Assembly: GCF_018390635.1 (NCBI RefSeq) | Contig: NZ_JAHBGE010000063.1 | Coordinates: 1 to 64,000 of the forward strand | Direction: 5' to 3' | Length of the DNA stretch: 64,000 nt | DNA from: Ancylobacter lacus | GTDB lineage: Bacteria; Pseudomonadota; Alphaproteobacteria; Rhizobiales; Xanthobacteraceae | In this document: positions 1-9,776 of the stretch, piece by piece | Numbering within the stretch: position 1 is the stretch's first letter | How the letters are laid out: each line of letters opens with the position of its first letter | The notes under the pieces: model-generated | Database searches by the model: none | What the model was told of the DNA's origin: nothing | What the model saw: the letters and a program-made list of their open reading frames with translations, nothing else | Program-made: the position numbers and the translations under genes

Positions 1-140
1 ACTTCCATATCATCGACCCGCGAAATTTCCGGGTTTTGATGTAGGCCGAGTATATAATCCGATTCGACGCCGGCCCGGCGATGCCGATTGACGTCGAGAC
101 GCCGTTTCATGATGTGCCGACAAACCCTTGGGGAAATTTC

Positions 141-623
141 ATGAAGACCCGCACCCGACTGCGCGCTCTCGCCGCCGCCGCTTCCCTCTCCATCGTGCCG
201 TTTGCCGTTCCCGCCCAGGCCGGAAGCCGGGTCGATGTGGGCGTGCTGGTCTGTCAGGTCGGCTCGAGCATCTCGATGATCGTCGAGTCCAAGCAGAAGC
301 TGAACTGCACCTTCAATCCCACCGAGGGCCCGAGCACGAGCTACAAGGGCACCATCGAGCGGGTGGGCCTCGACCTCGGCGTGACCGGCGCGGGAATGAT
401 GACCTGGGGCGTCGCGGCGGTGACGAAGCAGGTGGCGCCCGGCGCGCTGGCCGGCAGCTATGACGGGGTTTCGGCCGATGTGGCGATGGGCATCGGCGTC
501 GGGGCCAACGCGCTGGTCGGCACCGACAAGTCCTTTGCCCTTAACCCGCTTTCGGTGGAAGGCAGCGTCGGCGCCTCGCTCGCCCTGGGTGTCGCCAAGC
601 TCACGCTGACCTACGAGCCCTGA
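141..623 (+). CDS. DUF992 family exported protein
   Basis: A 160-residue protein of the DUF992 family, small exported proteins of unknown function found mainly in Hyphomicrobiales. The N-terminus is a clear Sec signal peptide: basic MKTRTRLR, an Ala/Leu-rich core and a likely cut after VPAQA near residue 27. The DUF992 domain fills the rest, beginning with GVLVCQVG; two cysteines (in VCQ and LNC) could form a disulfide. The ATG at 141 was preferred to an in-frame ATG at 81 because it sits directly before the signal peptide and after a GGGGA-type ribosome site. It stands alone ahead of a terminator and aspS. The role is unknown; location in the periplasm is inferred from the signal peptide. 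Confidence 0.85.
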   Translation: MKTRTRLRALAAAASLSIVPFAVPAQAGSRVDVGVLVCQVGSSISMIVESKQKLNCTFNPTEGPSTSYKGTIERVGLDLGVTGAGMMTWGVAAVTKQVAPGALAGSYDGVSADVAMGIGVGANALVGTDKSFALNPLSVEGSVGASLALGVAKLTLTYEP

Positions 624-697
624 TCCCGGGGCCGTTCCCGAATCCGGTTGCGGCGGCGGAAAACCCCGCCGTCCTTGACAAATCCCCGATCGGGATG

Positions 698-731
698 CAC
701 CCCTCCGCGGCCCCCGCGGCGGGGTGTTTTC
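698..731 (+). terminator. Intrinsic terminator between DUF992 gene and aspS
   Basis: A 13-base stem with one mismatch and a 3-base loop (arms 698-710 and 714-726), followed by TTTT. It would end transcription from the upstream gene about 70 bases before aspS. Confidence 0.75.
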
Positions 732-796
732 GTGTTGTCCGGGCTTCGGCCCCGCATTCCGATCTTTCGGTCCCTGCGCCTTTCGGGAAGAGCCAT

Positions 797-2581
797 ATGC
801 ACCGCTACCGCACCCACACCTGCGGCGCCCTCCGCAGCGCCGATGTCGGCGAAACCGTCCGCCTGTCGGGCTGGTGCCACCGCATCCGCGACCATGGCGG
901 CGTGCTGTTCATCGACCTGCGCGACCATTACGGCCTCACCCAGGTGGTGGTCGACCCCGACAGCCCGGCCTTCAAGCTCGCCGAGACGGTGCGCTCGGAA
1001 TGGGTGATCCGGGTCGATGGCAATGTGCGCAACCGCCCGGCCGGCACGGAAAACCCGGACCTGCCCACCGGCGCGGTCGAGCTCTATGGCCGCGAGATCG
1101 AGGTGCTGGGCCCGGCCGGCGAACTGCCGCTGCCGGTGTTCGGCGATCAGGAATACCCGGAGGAAACGCGGCTGCGGTACCGCTTCCTCGACCTGCGCCG
1201 CGAGAAGCTGCACAAGAACATCATGACCCGCGGCGCCATCATCGACGCCATGCGCGCGAAGATGAAGGCACAGGGCTTCTTCGAGTTCCAGACCCCGATC
1301 CTCACCGCCTCCTCGCCGGAAGGCGCGCGCGACTTCCTGGTGCCGAGCCGCCTGCACCCCGGCAAGTTCTACGCCCTGCCGCAGGCGCCGCAGCAGTACA
1401 AGCAGCTCATCATGATGAGCGGGTTCGACCGCTACTTCCAGATCGCGCCCTGCTTCCGCGACGAGGACCCGCGCGCCGACCGCCTGCCGGGCGAGTTCTA
1501 CCAGCTCGACCTTGAGATGAGCTTCGTCGAGCAGGAGGATGTGTTCGCCGCCGTCGAGCCGGTGATTACCGGCGTGTTCGAGCAGTTCGCCGACGGCAAG
1601 CCGGTCTCGAAGAACTGGCCGCGCATCCCCTACGCCGTGTCGATGCAGAAATACGGCACCGACAAGCCCGACCTGCGCAACCCGCTGGAGATGCAGGACG
1701 TCTCCGAGCATTTCCGCGGCTCCGGCTTCAAGGTGTTCGCGCGCATGCTCGAGGACCCGAAGAACCGGGTGTGGGCGATCCCCGGCCCGACCGGCGGCTC
1801 GCGCGCCTTCTGCGACCGTATGAACGCCTGGGCCCAGGGCGAGGGCCAGCCGGGGCTCGGCTACATCATGTGGCGCGAGGTCGAAGGGGGCTCGGCCGAG
1901 GGCGCCGGCCCGATCGCCAACAATATCGGCGCCGAGCGCACCGACGCGATCCGCGCGCAGCTTGGCCTTGGGGCCGGCGACGCCGCCTTCTTTGTGGCGG
2001 GCGATCCCGAGAAGTTCGTGAAGTTCGCCGGAAGCGCCCGAACCCGGGTCGGCGAGGAGCTGAAGCTGGTCGACCATGACCGGTTCGAACTGGCCTGGAT
2101 CGTCGATTTCCCCTTCTATGAATGGAACGAGGACGAGAAGAAGGTCGACTTCTCGCACAACCCCTTCTCCATGCCGCAGGGCGGTCTCGACGCGCTGAAC
2201 GGTCAGGACCCGCTGACCATCAAAGCGTTCCAGTACGACATCGCCTGCAACGGCTATGAGATCGCCTCCGGCGGCATCCGCAACCATCGTCCTGAGGCGA
2301 TGGTCAAGGCCTTCGAGCTGGCCGGCTATGATGAGCAGACCGTGATCGAGCGTTTTGGCGGCATGTACCGCGCGTTCCAGTACGGCGCGCCGCCCCATGG
2401 CGGCATGGCCGCAGGTGTGGATCGCATCGTGATGCTGCTCTGCGGCACCACCAATCTTCGGGAGATTTCGATCTTCCCGATGAACCAGCAGGCCCAGGAC
2501 ATCCTGATGGGGGCGCCCTCCGAGGCCACCCCCCGCCAGCTGCGCGAGCTGCACATCCGCACCAACCTGCCGGCGAAGTGA
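797..2581 (+). CDS. aspS: Aspartyl-tRNA synthetase, probably non-discriminating (Asp/Asn)
   Basis: Charges tRNA-Asp with aspartate in the cytoplasm. The 594-residue length and order fit bacterial class IIb AspRS: an N-terminal OB-fold anticodon domain (about 1-105), the class II core with motif 2 around [16 protein letters not shown], a GAD insertion, and motif 3 near [12 protein letters not shown]. His33 (in RDHGGV) and Gly83 (in RPAGTEN) match the pair known as H31/G81 in Pseudomonas AspRS, which marks enzymes that also charge tRNA-Asn; GatCAB then converts the product. Dual specificity is inferred. The ATG at 797 begins the family-conserved sequence; an upstream in-frame ATG at 695 lies across the terminator and was rejected. 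Confidence 0.97.
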   Translation: MHRYRTHTCGALRSADVGETVRLSGWCHRIRDHGGVLFIDLRDHYGLTQVVVDPDSPAFKLAETVRSEWVIRVDGNVRNRPAGTENPDLPTGAVELYGREIEVLGPAGELPLPVFGDQEYPEETRLRYRFLDLRREKLHKNIMTRGAIIDAMRAKMKAQGFFEFQTPILTASSPEGARDFLVPSRLHPGKFYALPQAPQQYKQLIMMSGFDRYFQIAPCFRDEDPRADRLPGEFYQLDLEMSFVEQEDVFAAVEPVITGVFEQFADGKPVSKNWPRIPYAVSMQKYGTDKPDLRNPLEMQDVSEHFRGSGFKVFARMLEDPKNRVWAIPGPTGGSRAFCDRMNAWAQGEGQPGLGYIMWREVEGGSAEGAGPIANNIGAERTDAIRAQLGLGAGDAAFFVAGDPEKFVKFAGSARTRVGEELKLVDHDRFELAWIVDFPFYEWNEDEKKVDFSHNPFSMPQGGLDALNGQDPLTIKAFQYDIACNGYEIASGGIRNHRPEAMVKAFELAGYDEQTVIERFGGMYRAFQYGAPPHGGMAAGVDRIVMLLCGTTNLREISIFPMNQQAQDILMGAPSEATPRQLRELHIRTNLPAK

Positions 2582-2624
2582 AGCGTTCGGCTGCCGGGCG
2601 TCCCCGCCGTCTTTTGAAGATCAT

Positions 2625-2656
2625 GCGCCGCGGGGCCGGAAAGGCCGCCGCGGCGC
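2625..2656. terminator. GC-rich hairpin between two converging genes
   Basis: Imperfect inverted repeat, arms 2625-2637 and 2643-2656, between the stop of aspS and the stop of the minus-strand gene. There is no T tract, so termination is only suggested by position. Confidence 0.35.
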
Positions 2657-2664
2657 CTGGCGTT

Positions 2665-4644
2665 TCAGCGGCTGGCATTCGCCTCGATGTCGACCTTGTC
2701 GAGCAGATCGAGCGGATCGCCATGGGCGGCGTCCATGATAGCGCCGAAGGTGAGCGTGGAGCGCGGCCGCACATTCAGCGTCAGCGTTCCGCCCGGGCCG
2801 TCGAGGAAGCTGATCAGCGCCCGGCCCGCCGGCTCCAGAGCCGGGCGGTCGCCGGCGAACTGGTTCACGATGAAGGCGGCGACCCCGGTGAGCAACTGGC
2901 GCACCGCCTTGGGACTGGCACCCTGCTCCTCCGCCAGTTGCTTGAGCTTCATGTCGTAGAGCCCGGCATCCCTCAGCGTGAAGGATGCTGATTCCAGCGT
3001 TTCCAGCCGTCCTGCCGCAAGGGCGATGGTGGAATCGCCGGAAAAGGAATCCGGTCGCACATTGCCGATGCGGAGCTGCCCGGCGATGGAACCGACATTG
3101 CTGATGTCGAGCGCGATCGGCGCCACGACGGCGACGCCGCTGGTTTCGTCCCAGTTCGAGGCGATGTCACCGGAGATGGTCACCCGCGCCACGCCGTTGG
3201 CCGCGAGCAGGGCGAACAGCTGCTGGTCGACGAAGGTCGCCGTCGGCACCGCCATGCGGACCGAGCCGGTGGCCTTGCGGGGAATCTGATTCACGAAGCT
3301 GTCGGTCGAGAAGGTGAGGCTGTCGATCTGGTAGGGGCCGTCGCCGGTGTCCGACGGTGCCACCAGCCCGAGCAGCTCGAAGCCCTGAACCATATCGAGC
3401 CGCGGCGCCGGGCCGCTTCCGGCATGGTCGTCCTGCGAGAGGTTGGCCGCCGCCTGCCGCATCAGGTCGCCGATGCGCAGCCCGGTCACGGCGACGCGGT
3501 CGAGCTTGGCCGGTCGTCCCGCGGGATCGGTGCCGGCGAAGCCCTCCAGCCGGGCTTCGCCGAGCACGCCATCGGTCAGTCCGGCTGCGTGCAGGGTCGC
3601 GATCCGTGCCTTGGCCGCGTCCGGCGTCGCCATTTCGATCGCCCCGGCCTCGAAGCTGCCCAGCCGCAGCGCGTCAAAGCCCGAGGCCAGCAGGGTGAGC
3701 AGGGTGTCGAGGTCGGCGGGCTCCACTGTCTCGCCGCGCTGCTCACGCGCCTGAATCTCCTGTTCGGCTGCCGTGATCTCGGCGACGGGAATACCCGGCG
3801 CGGCGATGGCAAGCTCGGTGAGGGTGACCGGCCCGCCCTTGAGGCGGATCTTGTCGCCGACGGCAAATTCATAGCCGTCGATCCCGTAGCGCCGGGCCAG
3901 CGTGCCAATCTCGCCGGCGGCGACCGGCTCGTCCGTCACGGCGTTGATCCAGGCGCCGACATCGATGCCTTCGCCGGAAATCGCGCCGATATGACCGTTG
4001 CCGTCACCCTGCGAGGTGTGCAGCGTGACGTTGGACGGCGCCATGCTGACGCGCTGGATGACCGCGCCGGCGATGCTCTCCAGGCTGGTCGCGCCATACG
4101 CGATCTCGGTGGACGTGGTCATCGTGCCCTCCGCCAGCGCCGTCGTCAGCTTGGCGGCCGGCACGTCGATCCGCGCGATGCTGGCCTGTCTCAGGAAGGC
4201 GAGGGCGATCTGCCAGGGTTGGCCGGTGCGCGCCTTGACTTCGATGGGGCCGTCATAGCGGTCGATCGTGATGGTGGGGGCGAGAAAGGCGGCGGTCATG
4301 CCGGGGCCGGAGCGACCTTCGAAGGCGAGGTCGGAAATCTCGATGCGCTCCGCCTTCACCCGGTCGCCGCCGGCCTCGCCGAGGCCCGAGGCGCGGATGC
4401 GGCCGATGCGTGTCGCCCCTCGATCCCCCGGATAGACGAAGGCGATGTCGGCGACCTCGAGCCGGGCGGTGAAGATGTCGAACGACACCCCGCCATGTCG
4501 CGCCTCGATTCCGCCCGTGGCCATGCCGCGAAACACTGCGTCGACCTGCCGCTGCGCCTCGTGATTGGCATAAGCGGTAAGGCCGAAATAGCTGCCAGCC
4601 GCGAGGACGGGCAAGGCCAGGAGGACGATCGCCGTTTTGCGCAT
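2665..4644 (-). CDS. Large exported protein, function not recognised
   Basis: I do not recognise this 659-residue protein. It starts with a signal peptide or single membrane anchor (MRKTAIVLLALPVLAAGSYF, about 1-25), so most of it should be periplasmic. The body has repeated short hydrophobic/Gly strands with no cysteines in an obvious motif, no catalytic signature and no further membrane segments. The stretch after the anchor (HGGVSFDIFTARLEVADIAF) resembles the start of AsmA-like or DUF945-like periplasmic proteins that build extended beta structures; that is a weak comparison. It is divergent from maeB and converges on aspS, so context does not explain its job. Codon use matches the neighbours. 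Confidence 0.7.
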   Translation of the reverse strand: MRKTAIVLLALPVLAAGSYFGLTAYANHEAQRQVDAVFRGMATGGIEARHGGVSFDIFTARLEVADIAFVYPGDRGATRIGRIRASGLGEAGGDRVKAERIEISDLAFEGRSGPGMTAAFLAPTITIDRYDGPIEVKARTGQPWQIALAFLRQASIARIDVPAAKLTTALAEGTMTTSTEIAYGATSLESIAGAVIQRVSMAPSNVTLHTSQGDGNGHIGAISGEGIDVGAWINAVTDEPVAAGEIGTLARRYGIDGYEFAVGDKIRLKGGPVTLTELAIAAPGIPVAEITAAEQEIQAREQRGETVEPADLDTLLTLLASGFDALRLGSFEAGAIEMATPDAAKARIATLHAAGLTDGVLGEARLEGFAGTDPAGRPAKLDRVAVTGLRIGDLMRQAAANLSQDDHAGSGPAPRLDMVQGFELLGLVAPSDTGDGPYQIDSLTFSTDSFVNQIPRKATGSVRMAVPTATFVDQQLFALLAANGVARVTISGDIASNWDETSGVAVVAPIALDISNVGSIAGQLRIGNVRPDSFSGDSTIALAAGRLETLESASFTLRDAGLYDMKLKQLAEEQGASPKAVRQLLTGVAAFIVNQFAGDRPALEPAGRALISFLDGPGGTLTLNVRPRSTLTFGAIMDAAHGDPLDLLDKVDIEANASR

Positions 4645-4749
4645 GCATTGTGACCCGAGTTGAAGCCGATGCGGCGCGCCGTCCCCGTGCCGCTGGCGGC
4701 TAAGCTACACGAACCGTCGAAAGACGGGCATTACATCGGGCGAAAGTCG

Positions 4750-4777
4750 TTGTACCCCATTTCAAACTTCGTATTGT
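4750..4777 (+). promoter_or_regulatory. Possible sigma70-type promoter of maeB
   Basis: TTGTAC, 16 bases, TATTGT, ending 33 bases before the maeB start. Only a moderate consensus match. Confidence 0.3.
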
Positions 4778-4810
4778 CGCACCGCATGCGACGGCTTTGA
4801 GGGGACGGCT

Positions 4811-7090
4811 ATGGCTTCTTATATCTCTGATGATCTGCGTTCCGGCGCCATGGTCTATCACCGCTTGCCGCGGCCCGGAAAGCTGGAGATCCAGCCCACA
4901 AAGCCCCTCGCCAACCAGCGGGACCTCGCGCTGGCCTATACCCCCGGTGTCGCCGCCGTGTGCGAGGCCATCGCGGCCGATCCCGCGCTCGGCGCTGAAC
5001 TCACCGGGCGGCAGAACCTCGTCGCCGTTGTCTCGAACGGCACGGCCGTTCTCGGCCTCGGCAATATCGGCCCGTTGGCCTCGAAGCCGGTGATGGAGGG
5101 CAAGGCCGTCCTCTTCAAGAAATTCGCCGGTATCGACGTGTTCGACATCGAGCTCGCGGCGAACGAGCCCGACCTCGTGGTGAGCACGGTGGCCGCGCTC
5201 GAGCCGACGTTCGGCGGCATCAATCTCGAGGACATCAAGGCACCGGAGTGTTTCGAGATCGAGAACCGGCTGCGGGAGAAGATGGGTATCCCCGTCTTCC
5301 ACGACGACCAGCACGGCACGGCCATCATCGTGGCGGCGGCCATCGTCAACGCGCTGTTCCTTGGCGACAAGAAGCTGGAGGACGTCAAGATCGTCACCTC
5401 CGGGGCCGGTGCGGCCGCCATCGCGACGCTGAATCTGCTCGTCACCATGGGCGCGCGGCGCGAGAACATCTGGGTGACGGACATCGAAGGCGTGGTGTTC
5501 GAGGGCCGCACGGTTTTGATGGACCCCTACAAGGGCGTGTTCGCCCAGAAGACCGAGGCGCGCACCCTCGCCGAGGCGATAGTTGGTGCGGATATCTTCA
5601 TCGGTCTTTCGGCCGGCGGCGTTCTTAAGCCGGAAATGCTCAAGACCATGGGTGAGCGTCCGCTGATCATGGCGCTCGCCAACCCGACCCCGGAAATCAT
5701 GCCCGACATCGCCCGCGACGCGCGGCCCGACGCCATGATCTGCACGGGACGTTCCGACTTCCCGAACCAGGTCAACAACGTCCTCTGCTTCCCCTTCATC
5801 TTCCGCGGGGCGCTTGACGCCGGCGCGACCCAGATCAACGAGGCGATGAAGATCGCCGCGGTGAATGCCATTGCCGAGCTGGCCCGGGAGACCCCCTCCG
5901 ACGTCGTGGCGCGGGCCTATGGTGGCGAGACCCCGGTGTTCGGACCGACCTCGCTCATTCCCTCGCCCTTCGATCCGCGCCTGATCCTGCGCGTGGCGCC
6001 CGCCGTCGCCCGGGCGGCGATGGAGAGCGGCGTCGCCCGGCGCCCCATCACGGATTTTGGTGCCTATCTCGAACAGCTCGACCGGTTCGTGTTCCGCTCC
6101 GGCCTCGTGATGAAGCCGATCTTCACGCTTGCCCGCCAGGCGCCGAAGCGGGTGATCTATGCGGAAGGCGAGGATGAGCGGATCCTGCGGGCGGCGCAGG
6201 TGGTGATTGAGGAGGGCATCGCCCGCCCGATCCTGATCGGCCGCCCGGCGGTCGTGGAAACCCGGCTGGAGCGTTTCGGGCTGTCCATCCGTCCCAACCG
6301 CGATTTCGACCTCATCAACCCCGAGGACGATCCGCGCTACCGCGACTATGTCGCGACCTATGTCGAGAAGACCGGGCGCCAGGGGGTGACGCCGGAGATC
6401 GCCCGCACGCTGGTCCGCACCACGCCCACCGTGATCGCCGCGCTCGCCGTGCTGCGCGGCGATGCCGACGTGATGCTCTGCGGCGTTGAAGGCCGCTTCA
6501 TCCGCCATCTTCGCCACATCCGCACCATCATCGGCATTGCTCCGGGGGTGCGCGATGTCGCCGCCATGTCGATGCTGCTGACGCCAAAGGGCGCGTTCTT
6601 CCTGTGTGACACCCAGGTCAGCCTCGATCCCGGCGCCGAAGACCTCGCCGAGATGGCCATGCACGCCGCGGCCCATGTCCGGCGCTTCGGCATCGAACCG
6701 CGGGTGGCCATGCTGTCGCATTCGGATTTCGGCAGCCGCGATGACGAGCGTGCCCGCAAGATGCGCCGTGCGACCGAGCTGCTGACCGCGCGTGCCCCGG
6801 AGCTGATGGTCGACGGTGAAATGGAGGGCGACAGCGCGCTGGTGCCGGAGATGCGGGAGCGGGTGCTGCCGGGCTCGCGGCTGCAGGGCGTCGCCAACAT
6901 CCTGGTCATGCCGAATCTGGAGGCGGCCAACATCGCCTACCAGATGGTGAAGGTGTTCGGCGATTCGCTGCCCGTGGGACCGATCCTGCTGGGCACGGCG
7001 CGGCCGGCGCATATCCTGACCCAGTCCGTCACGGCCCGGGGTGTGGTCAACATGACCGCGATTGCCGTGGTCGAGGCACAGCACGTCTGA
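4811..7090 (+). CDS. maeB: NADP-dependent malic enzyme with C-terminal phosphotransacetylase-like domain
   Basis: Oxidative decarboxylation of malate to pyruvate with NADP, supplying NADPH and pyruvate during growth on organic acids. At 759 residues it is the hybrid MaeB type. The malic-enzyme half (about 1-435) shows AYTPGVAAV with likely catalytic Tyr43, Lys98 in [11 protein letters not shown], the metal-binding [12 protein letters not shown] and FHDDQHGTA, and a nucleotide fold near [13 protein letters not shown]. The C-terminal half (from about 440, [18 protein letters not shown]) is phosphate acetyltransferase-like; in characterised MaeB proteins this part is regulatory (acetyl-CoA binding) rather than a working Pta. 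The gene appears monocistronic, divergent from an exported protein. Confidence 0.96.
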   Translation: MASYISDDLRSGAMVYHRLPRPGKLEIQPTKPLANQRDLALAYTPGVAAVCEAIAADPALGAELTGRQNLVAVVSNGTAVLGLGNIGPLASKPVMEGKAVLFKKFAGIDVFDIELAANEPDLVVSTVAALEPTFGGINLEDIKAPECFEIENRLREKMGIPVFHDDQHGTAIIVAAAIVNALFLGDKKLEDVKIVTSGAGAAAIATLNLLVTMGARRENIWVTDIEGVVFEGRTVLMDPYKGVFAQKTEARTLAEAIVGADIFIGLSAGGVLKPEMLKTMGERPLIMALANPTPEIMPDIARDARPDAMICTGRSDFPNQVNNVLCFPFIFRGALDAGATQINEAMKIAAVNAIAELARETPSDVVARAYGGETPVFGPTSLIPSPFDPRLILRVAPAVARAAMESGVARRPITDFGAYLEQLDRFVFRSGLVMKPIFTLARQAPKRVIYAEGEDERILRAAQVVIEEGIARPILIGRPAVVETRLERFGLSIRPNRDFDLINPEDDPRYRDYVATYVEKTGRQGVTPEIARTLVRTTPTVIAALAVLRGDADVMLCGVEGRFIRHLRHIRTIIGIAPGVRDVAAMSMLLTPKGAFFLCDTQVSLDPGAEDLAEMAMHAAAHVRRFGIEPRVAMLSHSDFGSRDDERARKMRRATELLTARAPELMVDGEMEGDSALVPEMRERVLPGSRLQGVANILVMPNLEAANIAYQMVKVFGDSLPVGPILLGTARPAHILTQSVTARGVVNMTAIAVVEAQHV

Positions 7091-7243
7091 TCGCCAGCGG
7101 CGGGGAAGCGGTGGCCCAGTCGCCGCTTCCGTTGACGCTTCGTCGTTCATCTTGCGTTCGGCTTCGTGCCGGTAAATGAATAGCACCGGAGGTGGCGAGT
7201 CGGGCGACGGCTCCGGCAACCTTCGTATCGAGTGGAGATCGAC

Positions 7244-7567
7244 ATGCTGCTTCGTTCCGCCCTTGCCGGCCTGCTCCTGGCTGCGGTTGCCGTGGCTCCC
7301 ATACCGGCATCCGCGCAGAACAGCACGGCCACGGGAGCCGTCATCGGTGGCATCACCGGTGCGGTGATCGGTGGAGCGGCGAGCGGCAAGGCCGGCGGTG
7401 CGGTGGCTGGCGGCTTGATCGGCGGCGTGGCCGGCGCCATGATCGGTGACGCGGTCGGCAAGGATCAGCGACGCAACACCGGATATTACTACTGGCGCAA
7501 CAACCGCTGCTATTACACCTATTCCAATGGCCGGGTTGCCCAGGTGGATCGCCGCTACTGCTCCTGA
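7244..7567 (+). CDS. Small exported glycine-zipper protein
   Basis: A 107-residue protein with a signal peptide (MLLRSALAGLLLAAVAVAP, likely cut after SASA-type PASAQ) followed by a run of glycine-zipper repeats (GAVIGGITGAVIGG, then GGAVAGGLIGGVAG) and a Tyr/Arg-rich tail ending in two Cys (NNRCYY and RRYCS). Glycine zippers of this kind occur in envelope-associated proteins that pack in or on membranes. There is no lipobox, so it is not obviously a lipoprotein. The ATG at 7244 was chosen over the one at 7232 because it gives a standard signal peptide. A strong terminator follows, so it is a single-gene unit. Its molecular role is unknown. Confidence 0.8.
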   Translation: MLLRSALAGLLLAAVAVAPIPASAQNSTATGAVIGGITGAVIGGAASGKAGGAVAGGLIGGVAGAMIGDAVGKDQRRNTGYYYWRNNRCYYTYSNGRVAQVDRRYCS

Positions 7568-7617
7568 GAGCACGGGATAACGGGTTACGGCGGGTCGCGT
7601 GGGGGCGGGACCCGTCT

Positions 7618-7651
7618 GAAAGCGCCGGCGGCGACGCCGGCGCTTTCTTGT
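7618..7651 (+). terminator. Strong intrinsic terminator after glycine-zipper gene
   Basis: A perfect 13-base stem (7618-7630 with 7635-7647), GCGA loop, then TTGTTT. It isolates the upstream gene from the first cold-shock gene. Confidence 0.85.
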
Positions 7652-7742
7652 TTGCCGCCATCTTTTTGACTTGGCATGGAACCCGGGCAGACCGCGCGCG
7701 TTTCACGCGTGTCGTGCAAACTCCTGTCTGAAGGTTCCCTCG

Positions 7743-7955
7743 ATGGCTGATACCGGCACCGTGAAGTGGTTCAACGAGCAGAAGGGCTATGGCTTCATCC
7801 AGCCCGACAGCGGTGGAAAGGATGTCTTCGTCCACATCAGCGCGGTGGAGCGCTCCGGCCTTCGCGGCCTGCGGGACGGCGATAAGATTTCCTTTGAACT
7901 CCAGACCGATCAGCGTTCGGGCAAGACGTCGGCGGTCAATCTGCGGACCGCCTGA
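7743..7955 (+). CDS. Cold-shock domain protein, first copy
   Basis: A 70-residue CspA-family protein that is a single OB fold and binds single-stranded RNA/DNA, acting as an RNA chaperone. RNP1 (KGYGFIQ) and RNP2 (DVFVHIS) are intact. From TGTVKWFN onward it matches the second copy downstream at 63 of 67 positions, so the pair is a recent tandem duplication or is kept similar. The ATG at 7743 follows a weak AGG-type site and begins the family sequence; longer frames upstream are not conserved in character. It has its own terminator, so the two copies can be expressed separately. Cold induction cannot be told from sequence. Confidence 0.95.
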   Translation: MADTGTVKWFNEQKGYGFIQPDSGGKDVFVHISAVERSGLRGLRDGDKISFELQTDQRSGKTSAVNLRTA

Positions 7956-7994
7956 TCGCTACACGCGGCCCGCGAGAAGGCCTGCCGGGTTTAG

Positions 7995-8025
7995 CCGCCA
8001 TTCCCCAGTGGAGTGGCGGTTTTGT
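7995..8025 (+). terminator. Intrinsic terminator after first cold-shock gene
   Basis: A 10-base stem with one G-U pair (7995-8004 with 8010-8019), 5-base loop, then TTTTGTCG. Confidence 0.75.
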
Positions 8026-8230
8026 CGTTTTCGGATGTGGGCCGAAGAGCCGACTGCGGGCTTGCATCCCGCCGCATTCCGTCTAGTCTCTCTGCAGAAT
8101 TTGGCCGGACGACTGGTTCGTTTCGCCTGCACTGACGGGCGCACGTTCAGCTTTTCTTCCAATTTCGACCAAAGTCGGGTCCATGGCGTCCCGGCTGGAT
8201 GTGCAACCTAGATCTGAGAGACTTGAGACT

Positions 8231-8446
8231 ATGTCTACCCTTACCGGCACCGTGAAGTGGTTCAACGACCAGAAGGGCTACGGCTTCATCCAGCCGGACA
8301 GCGGCGGCAAGGATGTGTTCGTTCACATCAGCGCGGTTCAGCGTTCCGGCCTGCAGGGTCTGCGCGACGGGGAGAAGATCTCCTTCGAGCTCCAGACCGA
8401 CCAGCGCTCGGGCAAGACCTCTGCGGTCAATCTGCGCACGGCGTGA
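8231..8446 (+). CDS. Cold-shock domain protein, second copy
   Basis: A 71-residue CspA-family OB-fold protein. RNP1 (KGYGFIQ) and RNP2 (DVFVHIS) are intact. It differs from the first copy by only four residues after the first five (Glu/Asp, Glu/Gln, Arg/Gln, Asp/Glu), mostly on charged surface positions. The stretch of about 200 bases between the terminator of copy one and this start has no gene and is long enough for its own promoter and a long 5' leader, as is usual for cold-shock genes. The ATG at 8231 follows a GAGAGACTTGAG stretch that can serve as ribosome site. A terminator follows directly. Confidence 0.95.
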   Translation: MSTLTGTVKWFNDQKGYGFIQPDSGGKDVFVHISAVQRSGLQGLRDGEKISFELQTDQRSGKTSAVNLRTA

Positions 8447-8503
8447 AGCCTGCCGCCGATGGCTGGTTCCGAAGATCGGCCGTCATCGGTGAAAGCTGAC
8501 GAA

Positions 8504-8546
8504 CAGACGCCGTCCCGGGCGACCGGGGCGGCGTCTGCGTTTTTGA
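8504..8546 (+). terminator. Strong intrinsic terminator after second cold-shock gene
   Basis: A 14-base stem with one G-U pair (8504-8517 with 8524-8537) and a run of T (CGTTTTTG). The recognisable part of the autotransporter remnant on the other strand stops about 15 bases beyond it. Confidence 0.85.
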
Positions 8547-8559
8547 TCATTTGATTTTA

Positions 8560-9579
8560 GGCCGCCGAAACCCTCCGCCCAGAAGATGGGCCCTTCGGTG
8601 GTGGCCACGGGTGCGGGCGCGACCGGGGCCTTGGTGGCATAGGCGAGCGCTTCGGCTGCGCCGGCCGGCTCGGGGCTTCCGCTGCCCGGCTGGACCGTGG
8701 CCGGTCCACCAAAGGCGAGGGCGCCGACCGGGCCGGTCTCTCCGGCATAGGCGCTCTGGCGCAGCCGCCCCAGCACGGCCTGGCGGCTGTACGAGCTGTC
8801 CCCGATCGGCACCGACTGCTCGCTGGCATAGGCCTGGCCGGAGAGGGCGTTCAGGGCCGAGGGGACCTCCGACAGCGAGAGGTCGTAGAAGGCGGAAAGC
8901 CCGGAGGGCAGTTCGCCGATCGCGCTGCCGGAGGCATTGTTGAGGGCGCCGTCAATGGCCGAGGCGAGGGCGGATTCGTTTGCCGTCAGCCCCGGTACCG
9001 CCGAGATGGCGGAGGCGAGGCTCATCGAGACGGCATTGGAGCTGTAGTCCAGCGAACTCGTGAAGAAGGAGGGCAGCCCCTCCGTGTCGAAGGTGGCGAA
9101 GGTGCCGGTGATGCCGTCGCTCGCGGTGACAAGGGTATAGCTTTTCTGGAGCGACTGCGGGCCGACGAAGCTGGTGGCGAGCGTACCGTTCAGCCGGGCG
9201 GCGCCTTCCACGGCGAGCTGATCGGCTGCTGCGCCATCGATCCGCAGGGCGAGCGTGCCGGAGGCGGTCTGTGCGAAAACGCCGGTTATCTCATGGGTGG
9301 TGCCGGCACCCTCGGCGCTGATCCCAGCCAGCCGCTGTTCTCGAACCGCCCCTCCGAGCCGGCGGCAAAGGCAATCCGGCCGTCGATGATTCCGGTGTTC
9401 ACCACCATCGTGCCGGAGGCGCTGGCACCGGTGGTGATGGCGAAGCTGCCCGTGGCGGCGATGATGGTGCCGTCGTTCAGCAGCGTGCCGTCGAGCCCGT
9501 CCCGCTTCACGCCGGAGGCGCCCAGCCCGGTGACGGTGTCACCGCCATCGCGACGGGAAGGATCGCTCGTTCTACGCAT
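8560..9579 (-). pseudogene. Autotransporter remnant, truncated at both ends and frameshifted
   Basis: Two reading frames together encode the end of an autotransporter passenger domain. The first (from 9579) has the typical beta-helix text GTLLNDGTIIAATGSF and NSGWLG, then leaves frame near 9325; the sequence resumes in another frame as ISAEGAGTTHEITGVFAQT and continues to GPIFWAEGFGG near 8560. One missing base after GWLG explains the shift. After GFGG, where the beta-barrel of about 270 residues should begin, family sequence simply ends and runs into the cold-shock terminator. There is also no signal peptide. Without a signal and a barrel it cannot be secreted. It is read here as a decayed gene; a sequencing error could explain the frameshift but not the missing ends. 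Confidence 0.8.
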
Positions 9580-9776
9580 TACAGTCTCCCCAGAGCCCGG
9601 TCAGAAGCTGGGCTGCAGTATAGGAATCTGGGGTAGCTTGATAAGGCGCTGCGGGGATGGGACCAAAAAAGTCAGGTCCTTGCCCAACGGCCCGGCCGAG
9701 AAAAACCGGATTTTCCTTGAGGCCAAGCCGCTGCCAGCCGCACCGGCGGCCAGCACAATCTACGCCTGCCGGCGGC

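Noticed and set aside
675-680. TTGACA as a possible -35 box for aspS
   Set aside because: At 16-18 bases downstream there is no -10-like sequence; that position is inside the terminator stem.
4700-7573. Open frame of 957 residues antisense to maeB
   Set aside because: Its sequence is rich in His, Arg, Asp and Gly with no domain, and it mirrors the codon bias of the real gene on the other strand.
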